Below are positions 58,486 to 64,000 of a stretch of DNA of 64,000 bases, piece by piece. Every line of letters starts with the position of its first letter. Within the stretch, counting starts at the first letter, position 1. The position numbers were made by a program, and so were the translations under genes. The notes under the pieces were generated by a model. The model did not search any database. It was not told where the DNA came from and saw only the letters and a list, made by a program, of their open reading frames with translations. Origin of the DNA: CAKZQX01 sp034435975. Lineage in GTDB: Bacteria; Chloroflexota; Chloroflexia; Chloroflexales; Chloroflexaceae. The stretch lies in NCBI GenBank assembly GCA_034435975.1, contig DAOTWD010000145.1, forward strand, positions 248,001 through 312,000, read 5' to 3'.

Positions 58486-59180
58486 GCAGTGGCCTGTTTG
58501 TCACCGGCACCGATACGGGTGTGGGCAAGACGATAGTGGCGGCAGCATTGGCGGCGGCGCTGCACGCCCGCGGCCTGCGGGTCGGGGTGATGAAGCCGGC
58601 GGAGAGTGGCTGTATGCTCGAACATGGTCGGCTGCAGCCAGCCGATGCCCTCTTTTTACAGGCGGCAGCGAGTTGTCCAGCACCGCTCGAACTGATCAAC
58701 CCCTATACGTTCGAGCAACCATTAACGCCTGCTCTGGCCGCCGAACAGGCGGGCATCACGATAGACATCGAGCATATTTGTGCCTGCTATGCCCGCCTGG
58801 CTGCCGCCCACGATCTGGTGCTGGTCGAAGGCGCAGGCGGGTTGCTGGCGCCCCTGACCGCCCACCTGAGCATGCATGATCTGGCGACTCGCCTGGGATT
58901 GCCGGTGCTGATTGTGGCGCGCAACGTGCTGGGCGTGATCAACCATACGGCGTTGACGGTCATGGTCGCGCAGTTGACGCTGCCGGTCGTGGGTATTGTG
59001 CTGAACGATCTCCATCCGACCGCGCATCCAGCCGAGGAGACAAACGCCGCTGCACTGGAGCGCTGGGGCCGGGCGCCACTGATCGGTCGGTTGCCCTACA
59101 CCACGCGCTTTGAGCCGGATGTACTGCGTGCGCTCGGTGCCCGGATCGATCTGGATCGGCTGTTGCAAGCAATTGCATAA
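58482..59180 (+). CDS. bioD: Dethiobiotin synthetase
   Basis: 232 residues, P-loop NTPase. FVTGTDTGVGKT (residues 6-17) is the BioD P-loop; MKPAESGC has the catalytic Lys, and LVEGAGGLLAPL the conserved glycine-rich loop. It closes the ureido ring of dethiobiotin from DAPA, CO2 and ATP. Translation-coupled to bioA. A strong terminator follows the stop. Confidence 0.96.
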   Translation: MSSGLFVTGTDTGVGKTIVAAALAAALHARGLRVGVMKPAESGCMLEHGRLQPADALFLQAAASCPAPLELINPYTFEQPLTPALAAEQAGITIDIEHICACYARLAAAHDLVLVEGAGGLLAPLTAHLSMHDLATRLGLPVLIVARNVLGVINHTALTVMVAQLTLPVVGIVLNDLHPTAHPAEETNAAALERWGRAPLIGRLPYTTRFEPDVLRALGARIDLDRLLQAIA

Positions 59181-59183
59181 CGT

Positions 59184-59216
59184 CGTCAGGCGAGAGGTGG
59201 CACCTCTCGCCTGACG
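59184..59216. terminator. Bidirectional terminator between bioD and flavodoxin gene
   Basis: CGTCAGGCGAGAGGTG pairs perfectly with CACCTCTCGCCTGACG across one base, in the 41-bp gap between two convergent stop codons. Confidence 0.8.
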
Positions 59217-59221
59217 ATCTA

Positions 59222-59746
59222 TCACGTCTCCAATCCAAACTCGCGTACTAACTGCTGCACCCAGACCTTAACGCGCTCGGGTGTCAAGTCCGGCGCATTA
59301 TCATTATCCAGGGCCAGTCCTATAAATCGGCCATCTTCCACGCCCCGCGATTCGAGAAAGTCGTAGCCAGTAGTCGGCCAGGAACCAACGAGTTGCGCCC
59401 CACGTTCAAGGGCTTTCATGCCGACAATTCCGATCGCATCCTGGTAAGTATCAGGATAGCCAGCTTCATCACCCAGCCCAAACAATGCGACCTGCTTGCC
59501 ACTCAGGTTCAGCGTATTCATCTGTGGAAACAGCCTGTCCCAGTCCGACTGTAACTCACCAATATTCCAGGTAGGAACGCCAAGAATCAGCTTATCATAA
59601 GCCTCTAGCTCGCATAAATTGCAACGGGCAATGTCGGTGACCGTCACCAGACCAGGTTGCACCCGGTCAAACTCCTTTTTGATCAACTCCGACACACTGG
59701 CGGTATTACCGGTATCACTCCCAAAAAATAAACCAATTCCAGACAT
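59222..59746 (-). CDS. fldA: Long-chain flavodoxin
   Basis: 174 residues, typical for long-chain flavodoxins (FldA/IsiB/NifF). The FMN phosphate loop is IGLFFGSDTGNTASV; LILGVPTWNIGELQSDWD has the stacking Trp, and the loop region of the long-chain group includes FGLGDEAGYPDTYQDA. It transfers electrons in place of ferredoxin when iron is scarce or to nitrogenase. The promoter carries an iron-box-like palindrome shared with hmuV, fitting iron-limited induction. ATG with AAGGAGCAG. Confidence 0.95.
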   Translation of the reverse strand: MSGIGLFFGSDTGNTASVSELIKKEFDRVQPGLVTVTDIARCNLCELEAYDKLILGVPTWNIGELQSDWDRLFPQMNTLNLSGKQVALFGLGDEAGYPDTYQDAIGIVGMKALERGAQLVGSWPTTGYDFLESRGVEDGRFIGLALDNDNAPDLTPERVKVWVQQLVREFGLET

Positions 59747-59816
59747 CGTCTGCTCCTTATCTGCTCCTTATCTGGATCGACCAGTGGCTTCAGACCAATA
59801 CACAGGCCAGTCTTTA

Positions 59817-59847
59817 TTAGTATATACTAATATACTTCGTTCGTCAA
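59817..59847 (-). promoter_or_regulatory. Flavodoxin promoter with TTAGTATATACTAA palindrome
   Basis: Minus strand: TTGACG (59847-59842), 17 bases, TATACT (59824-59819). The perfect 14-bp palindrome TTAGTATATACTAA (59817-59830) covers the -10 box. Identical geometry and 13 further shared bases (TATACTAATATAC) occur at hmuV (9596-9626). This is the likely binding site of the iron regulator. Confidence 0.7.
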
Positions 59848-60243
59848 TAACAAAATGCAGCGACCAGTTCCTGTCTATGGTCATCTCATGTGCAAGCCAG
59901 AATGCGGGAATTTAAGGTAGACCTGCTTAACAACCATCAAATCAATGCATCGACCACAGGCAACCCTGATACATATCATCCAGACACTGGCAGGAATTGG
60001 TCAGGGTGGTGCATAAGTTAAGAAATGACAACCCAGCGATAATGCGCACACTACCACCAACAACCAGTCATCGTTTCTCCTCCATGTATGCGTATCAAGC
60101 ATGCATGCGCATCAAGCGCATCAAGACAGGATTCACGTTCTATCACCGCACTAGAAACCACCCGCTGCTACCGTGCATGCAGATTATCTGCTGCGTCGAT
60201 CAACACCCGGATTACCCGAATCTTGTTCTGGGACAATATGCCG

Positions 60244-60331
60244 TAGGTATACCTTATTCGCAGGTATGCCAGAATTAACAGGCTTCGTTATTAAGGTACA
60301 CCTTGACAAATAGGTCAAAGTGCGGTATGCT
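60244..60331 (+). promoter_or_regulatory. Promoter and two DtxR-type palindromes before the small-protein operon
   Basis: TTGACA (60303-60308), 17 bases, TATGCT (60326-60331): a near-consensus promoter. Overlapping or upstream are TTAAGGTACACCTTGA (60291-60306) and TAGGTATACCTTA (60244-60256, core AGGTATACCT is a perfect palindrome); a weaker AGGTATGCC is at 60262. A further inverted repeat TTGAC-N6-GTCAA lies at 60303-60318. The AAGGT half-site resembles the TTAGGT half-site of DtxR/IdeR boxes, and a dtxR-type gene is fourth in the transcript. The 59848-60243 stretch has nothing I recognise. Confidence 0.6.
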
Positions 60332-60438
60332 CAGAGTGTCATTTTGGTACAGCGAATGAATTTTATTTGCACATACTAAACTGAGCCAGGAGACCGTTTC
60401 CCTCTCAGTTTCAGATTGCGCGAGAATGAGGTATGTTC

Positions 60439-60825
60439 ATGCACGATTTCGAGCGGCGGCAAATTACCCGGAATGATCCGGATTGGGCAGTGTTTCGCCT
60501 GGCAGACAACAGTCTGCAGATCGATCTGGGCCGAGCAGGACTGATCCTCGCTGAAGAAGCGTTCCGCGTGCTTACCAATTTTGTCACGATGGCGATCAGT
60601 ATTCCCTTGCGTGCCACAGTTACCTCCACCACGACTCCGCAATGCGTTCTTGGCTACTCCCGCCAGACACATACACTGACGCTAGGGGTTGAACAAACAA
60701 TTTTGCGCTTTCGACCCGCCGAGTTTGAGCGATTTGTACGGTTATGTCAGCACGCCACGGAAACCCTGGAAGCAGCGACGCACAACGGTAGCCCGGCGCA
60801 TACACGAACGTTTGACCGGAATTGA
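60439..60825 (+). CDS. Tandem small-protein paralogue 1
   Basis: 128 residues from the ATG at 60439 (GAGG 7 bases upstream). No known family recognised. Two similar halves are visible, each of three strands plus a helix: DWAVFRLADNSLQIDLGRAGLILAEEAF (short blocks) and CVLGYSRQTHTLTLGVEQTILRFRPAEFERFVRLC. It is paralogous to the next two products, sharing the pattern hydrophobic-strand, DG/N turn, hLDLG, then an acidic-aromatic helix. No signal peptide or metal-binding cluster motif. First gene after the DtxR-type operator. Its stop overlaps the upstream region of the next gene closely (gap 11 bp). Confidence 0.6.
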   Translation: MHDFERRQITRNDPDWAVFRLADNSLQIDLGRAGLILAEEAFRVLTNFVTMAISIPLRATVTSTTTPQCVLGYSRQTHTLTLGVEQTILRFRPAEFERFVRLCQHATETLEAATHNGSPAHTRTFDRN

Positions 60826-60836
60826 GGAGCAAGATG

Positions 60837-61232
60837 ATGCCAGAGAACCAGACACATCGACTATTGGCGATGGATGGACATAACCGGGCTATTGTTCATC
60901 TGACAGATGGTAACATTCTGCTCGATCTTGGTACGGTCGGGCTGATCTGCACCCCGGCTGACTTTACAACGCTGGCCCATATGATCGTTGCCGGATCGGG
61001 ATCATATGCCACAGGCGATATTATTGCCTGTGCTGGTTCCCGTCGAGTTTTGTACGCTGGTTCCTACCATATCATTATATTGCTTTTTGACCAGACGATG
61101 CTGCGCCTGTTCACCAGTGAAATACCAACACTGGCGGCCATGTGCCGTAAAGCCGTTGCGACACTGGGGCCGGTCATACCTGAACCACCCTGCCAACCCA
61201 CGCTACCTATATCGCGGTATCTGCCAAATTGA
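60837..61232 (+). CDS. Tandem small-protein paralogue 2
   Basis: 131 residues; GGAG seven bases before the ATG at 60837 (an ATG three bases earlier is possible). Same two-part pattern as paralogue 1: NRAIVHLTDGNILLDLGTVG with LICTPADFTTLAHMI, then RRVLYAGSYHIIILLFDQTM with LRLFTSEIPTLAAMCRKAV. No family recognised. It is the closest of the three to paralogue 1 in the LDLGxxGLI block. Probably cytoplasmic, since no signal peptide is seen. Function unknown; the operon context (DtxR regulator, heme oxygenase-like enzyme, permease) suggests iron or heme handling. Confidence 0.6.
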   Translation: MPENQTHRLLAMDGHNRAIVHLTDGNILLDLGTVGLICTPADFTTLAHMIVAGSGSYATGDIIACAGSRRVLYAGSYHIIILLFDQTMLRLFTSEIPTLAAMCRKAVATLGPVIPEPPCQPTLPISRYLPN

Positions 61233-61249
61233 ATGAAAGGGAGACACGT

Positions 61250-61672
61250 ATGTCGCAACAGCTTACGATCATTGCAAAATATACTGATTGGCAATGGATC
61301 GCTCAGTGTGAATACGGCATTTTGCATCTCACCTGGAATCGCATCACGATGCGCTTGCACCCGGTTGAGTGTAGACGTCTGGCGATCTTTCTAGACGCCT
61401 GGATCCCCGACGACACAAGCGGTATTGCCCTTTTGCGTGATGAGAGTTTTCGATTGATGCAATCCCCCTGTGGACGAGTACAGTTCTGGTTGTATGACAC
61501 CGGATTGCAGTTGCTGGTGTCAGATATGCTGGTTTTGCGTAGACTGGTGCAATGTGCCGTCAGTTATGTCAACTCTATCACACCCGACACAACATCGATC
61601 CGTTCTACTTCCAGGCTGACCGACTGGTGTGAGCTACAAACACCACCCGGCGAAGCATGTTCACGAAATTAG
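61250..61672 (+). CDS. Tandem small-protein paralogue 3
   Basis: 140 residues from ATG 61250 (GGGAG upstream). Most diverged of the three: YTDWQWIAQCEYGILHLTWN with ITMRLHPVECRRLAIFLDAW, then FRLMQSPCGRVQFWLYDTGL with QLLVSDMLVLRRLVQCAVSYV. The halves again have strand-strand-strand-helix form. It has four Cys (Cys in QCEYG, VECRR, SPCGR, VQCAV) that are not in a usual cluster motif. A ~30-residue Ser/Thr-rich tail follows. No family recognised. Confidence 0.55.
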   Translation: MSQQLTIIAKYTDWQWIAQCEYGILHLTWNRITMRLHPVECRRLAIFLDAWIPDDTSGIALLRDESFRLMQSPCGRVQFWLYDTGLQLLVSDMLVLRRLVQCAVSYVNSITPDTTSIRSTSRLTDWCELQTPPGEACSRN

Positions 61673-61780
61673 TTACAGGTACACTGCGAATCGTATCAAA
61701 ACGAAACCGGGCAATTGCTTGCTGATCAAGGGATCCGCGTGGCGGTTAAAAAAAGGCCCTTGTTGCGCCACACTGACAAT

Positions 61781-61819
61781 GCAGCGTATAGCGATATACC
61801 CTACCCGTATATACGCTGC
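61781..61819. promoter_or_regulatory. Inverted repeat before dtxR-type gene
   Basis: GCAGCGTATA (61781-61790) and TATACGCTGC (61810-61819) are perfect 10-bp arms around a 19-base loop, 27 bp upstream of the regulator start. It could be an operator for autoregulation or an attenuator separating the regulator from the small genes. Confidence 0.45.
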
Positions 61820-61846
61820 GTTGGCTTTGTGGTATGGAGAAACCCT

Positions 61847-62635
61847 ATGAATCATGAGATCTATACTGGTATCACACCCCGACGCCGCCAATACCAGTAC
61901 CATCAAGATCAACCAGTTGCCGCCGAGCGCGACTATCTCAAAATTATTTTCTACCTGAATGAGCGCGGCGAGTCAGCATCGATCGCCCGCCTGGTAGACT
62001 GGATGCACGAATCTGCTCCGCGGGTCACCTATATTCTGCGGCGACTTGAACGCAAAGGAACGATCATCTGTACCCCTGCCGGTGAGATGGTATTGACCGT
62101 TAGTGGCCAGTGCCTGGTACAAACGATCATTCGCCGCCAACGCTTGCTGGAGTGTTTTTTGCTGAATGTACTGCAAATTCCCTGGTATCTGACCCATCGT
62201 GAAGCGATACGCCTTGAACCATTAATCTCACCTGTGATGGAAGAACGCGTTACATGTCTGGTTGGTGATGTTCAGACATGTCCGTACGGGAATCCCATCC
62301 CAGGGTGCCATCTGACCCGACGTGGCACCATACAATTGCATACGGTACCTCCAGATACGCACTTTGTTATTACCCATATTGATGAAGAGGCGCAAGCCAA
62401 TGTAAAGTTATTGCGCTGGTTCTCGACATGGGGATGTATGCCCCAGGTTACCCTGGGTGTTGTGGAAAAACGGACAACCCATTCGATTATCACCCGTCCG
62501 AATACACACCAGACGTTAGTTGTGCCCCACCAGTCAGCCGCTTTTATCTGGGGGGATATTGTATATCAAGGAGAGACTGATGATCACTGTCGCCAATCGG
62601 ATTTTTGTGGCTCCAGAATATGCCGAGGCATTTGA
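61847..62635 (+). CDS. DtxR/IdeR-family metal-dependent transcriptional regulator
   Basis: 262 residues from the ATG at 61847 (GGAGA upstream). A winged helix-turn-helix (~28-85: RDYLKIIFYLNERGESASIARL, then RVTYILRRLERKG) is followed by a dimerisation/metal domain: RRQRLLECFLLNVLQIPWYL, HREAIRLEPLISPVMEERV, and TCPYGNPIPG, all DtxR motifs, with His, Glu and Cys in ligand positions (C in the DtxR Cys102 region is present as TC). The C-terminal ~80 residues are FeoA/SH3-like. It probably represses iron-uptake genes when Fe2+ is plentiful. The last 18 residues overlap the following gene by 56 bp, so its natural end may be affected. Confidence 0.85.
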   Translation: MNHEIYTGITPRRRQYQYHQDQPVAAERDYLKIIFYLNERGESASIARLVDWMHESAPRVTYILRRLERKGTIICTPAGEMVLTVSGQCLVQTIIRRQRLLECFLLNVLQIPWYLTHREAIRLEPLISPVMEERVTCLVGDVQTCPYGNPIPGCHLTRRGTIQLHTVPPDTHFVITHIDEEAQANVKLLRWFSTWGCMPQVTLGVVEKRTTHSIITRPNTHQTLVVPHQSAAFIWGDIVYQGETDDHCRQSDFCGSRICRGI

Positions 62636-62945
62636 AGAGCGTTTTCGTAGCCGGGCGAGGCTGGTCGATACCATGCCCGGCTTCATTCTCAACCAGGTCT
62701 TACGTCCGGTCAATCCCGGCGATCCCTATATCATCCTGACGTTGTGGGAGACGCGGGCCCATTTTGATGCCTGGGTGCAATCAGAGGAGTTTCGACAGGG
62801 CCATGCGCGTTCCAACGCACTGCCAGCGGCTGCATTTACCGCACCCAACAGGCTTGAAATTCACGAAGTCATTCAGGATACCAGCCGGGCACAACTTCAG
62901 ATCGAGCCACGCGGCCAGCCATTTCAAGTACATGCAACACCATAA
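62580..62945 (+). CDS. IsdG/HmoB-like heme-degrading monooxygenase (ABM fold)
   Basis: 121 residues from the ATG at 62580 (AAGGAGAG upstream); it overlaps the end of the regulator gene by 56 bp. Ferredoxin-like antibiotic-biosynthesis-monooxygenase fold: ANRIFVAPEYAEAFEERF, VDTMPGFILNQVLRPV, ILTLWETRAHFDAWVQSEEF and GHARSN. The Asn in ANRIF, the Trp in LWET and the His in QGHA take the positions of the IsdG/HmoB catalytic triad (Asn, Trp, His). It would free iron from heme imported by the following permease. Substrate specificity is inferred from this context. Confidence 0.75.
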   Translation: MITVANRIFVAPEYAEAFEERFRSRARLVDTMPGFILNQVLRPVNPGDPYIILTLWETRAHFDAWVQSEEFRQGHARSNALPAAAFTAPNRLEIHEVIQDTSRAQLQIEPRGQPFQVHATP

Positions 62946-63060
62946 GCCACGCAATATATGTGACCAGATACGGGTAATCTTTTGTTGTTCTGGATGCCTG
63001 GTAACAGTGCAATTTATTAACATACACTATCTTTCATGAAAACATATGCTTATTACATAC

Positions 63061-63120
63061 ATATTTGCCGCAGGTGAACCCCATCTGGTTATGGACGACC
63101 GCATCACTCGTATCATTGAG
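63061..63120 (+). repeat. Dispersed intergenic repeat, copy e
   Basis: TTGCCGCAGGTGAACCCCAT and GACGACCGCATCACTCGTAT match the 47789 copy and more distantly the copies at 6061 and 9846. It directly precedes the ribosome-binding site of the second hmuU-type gene. Confidence 0.45.
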
Positions 63121-63131
63121 GATTGCTATAT

Positions 63132-64000
63132 ATGCGCATGATGAGTTCCTTGCCACGCACTGTTTTACCCTCCGGGGTGTTTTTTCTGACGCTGATCGTT
63201 CTCTGCCTGGGAACCATGCTGCTCTCGATTGGGATTGGCGCGATTGCGATCCCCCCCCTTGCAACCGTTGCCATCCTCCTGCAGCAGATCGGGATCAGCA
63301 TCGAAGCCCCGACCACGGTGCAGCAAGAGTCAATGTTGTTAATCGTGCGTTTACCGCGTGTTCTCGTGTCAGCACTGGTCGGAGCAGGACTGGCCGTCGC
63401 CGGAGCGCTCTTGCAGGGCGTGTTTCGCAATCCACTGGTTGATCCTGGCTTAATTGGCGTCAATAGTGGCGCTGCATTTGGTGCAGTGGTTGTGCTGGCG
63501 TTGGGGTTAACCCCACTGGGCATGTTCACGTTGCCCGTAGCGTCGTTTGTGGGCGGAGTTGCTACTACCCTGCTGGTCTATCGCCTCTCATTACGGCAAG
63601 GATATACCGATGTTACGACGATGCTGCTAGTTGGACTGGCACTCAATGCCATTCTGGTTGGAATAACTGGCGTATTAACCTTCACAGGTGGCGGAGGCAA
63701 TCCCACTATGGGGACGCTGTCTTTCTGGACGATGGGCAGTCTGACGGGTTCTCTGTGGCAGACAGTGATCAGTGTCGCTCCATTGATACTGGTGGGCAGC
63801 TTCCTGGCCCCAACGTTAGCCCGTGCGCTGAACCTGTTGGCGCTAGGAGAACAAGAGGCCCGGCATCTTGGGGTACAGACTGAACAGGTGACCCGGCGGG
63901 CGGTGGTAGTGGCGGCACTCCTGGCAGGGGCGAGTGTTGCCGCTGCTGGCGCAATTGGCTTTATTGGCTTGATTGTGCCGCATCTGGTACGGCTCATACT
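63132..64000 (+). CDS. Second FecCD-family heme/iron-chelate permease (3' truncated by window edge)
   Basis: The 5' 289 codons are present; the frame is open at the end of the window. It is a close paralogue of hmuU at 6115-7188: LPRVLVSALVGAGLAVAGALLQ, NPLVDPGLIGVNSGAAFG, FWTMGSLTG, LGEQEARHLGVQTEQV and GFIGLIVPHLVRL. Eight or so hydrophobic helices are seen so far. Either of three in-frame ATGs (63132, 63138, 63141) could start; GAGGA lies 9 bases before the first. Context (heme monooxygenase just upstream, DtxR regulator) points to heme uptake; a binding protein and ATPase are expected downstream, outside the window. Confidence 0.88.
   Translation, partial: MRMMSSLPRTVLPSGVFFLTLIVLCLGTMLLSIGIGAIAIPPLATVAILLQQIGISIEAPTTVQQESMLLIVRLPRVLVSALVGAGLAVAGALLQGVFRNPLVDPGLIGVNSGAAFGAVVVLALGLTPLGMFTLPVASFVGGVATTLLVYRLSLRQGYTDVTTMLLVGLALNAILVGITGVLTFTGGGGNPTMGTLSFWTMGSLTGSLWQTVISVAPLILVGSFLAPTLARALNLLALGEQEARHLGVQTEQVTRRAVVVAALLAGASVAAAGAIGFIGLIVPHLVRLI

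Noticed and set aside
63065..63442. 125-residue open frame on the plus strand
   Set aside because: Runs in another frame over the second hmuU-type gene and the dispersed repeat.

Overview
The window reads as a chromosomal segment of a Chloroflexota bacterium, most likely class Chloroflexia (filamentous phototroph or close relative). This is an inference from protein style and gene set: long-form iron uptake genes, a bacteriophytochrome, Ser/Thr kinases with PQQ repeats, extracellular enzymes built on a shared Chloroflexota-type surface module, an IdeR/DtxR-type regulator, a long-chain flavodoxin, and many dispersed intergenic palindromes. There is no prophage, no complete insertion sequence, no convincing CRISPR array and no rRNA; I recognised no tRNA.

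Layout. 1-9.7 kb: the end of a glycoside hydrolase, a PIN-toxin remnant, then a leftward iron block: ferric iron ABC transporter (fbpC, fbpB, fbpA), a DUF3386 protein, and a heme/iron-chelate ABC transporter (hmuU, hmuT, hmuV). 10.3-23.2 kb: mostly rightward genes for surface proteins (DUF5107, M23 and M14 peptidases sharing one N- or C-terminal module), a TIGR01777 epimerase, a bacteriophytochrome with its Rcp1-type response regulator and a large hybrid kinase, and a DNA photolyase. 23.4-28.3 kb: a four-gene rightward cluster of unknown function (a TRAFAC-like GTPase, two paralogous proteins, a HerA-like ATPase). It is followed convergently, after an MFS gene, by a leftward operon of phosphosignalling genes (Ser/Thr kinase-PQQ, PP2C, vWA, zinc-ribbon FHA, small protein). 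I regard this 12-kb region as the best candidate for an undescribed system. 35.7-46.5 kb: a GH13 amylase, the rpsO-pnp operon, and divergently dnaE. The space between rpsO and dnaE holds three DnaA boxes. 46.5-52.6 kb: SnoaL-like proteins, a stand-alone SufB/SufD-like protein, and an unusual adenylosuccinate-synthetase paralogue next to a vWA protein. 52.7-59.2 kb: biotin genes bioB, bioY, bioF, bioA, bioD, separated by repeat-rich spacers. 59.2-64 kb: flavodoxin, three tandem paralogous small proteins of unknown function, a DtxR-family regulator, an IsdG/HmoB-like heme monooxygenase and a second, truncated, heme-type permease.

How the parts fit. Both ends of the window deal with iron. The hmuV and flavodoxin promoters carry the same TTAG-N6-CTAA palindrome over the -10 box with identical -35/-10 spacing, so they are probably co-repressed by an iron-sensing regulator. 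A different AGGTATACCT-type palindrome pair sits at a sigma70-like promoter before the three small genes and dtxR, suggesting autoregulation of that operon. bioB has its own tandem inverted-repeat operator (TTAGTGT/ACACTAA).

The spacers contain several dispersed repeat families: polypurine/polypyrimidine inverted repeats (3 copies), a roughly 55-bp repeat (5 copies, 4 of them in the iron loci), GTCCCGGC palindromes, heptameric CGCAAAG arrays, and a MITE-like element. Starts were moved inward from the longest reading frame wherever a good ribosome-binding site and family alignment supported it. Functions are assigned from motifs read by eye; no database search was possible.
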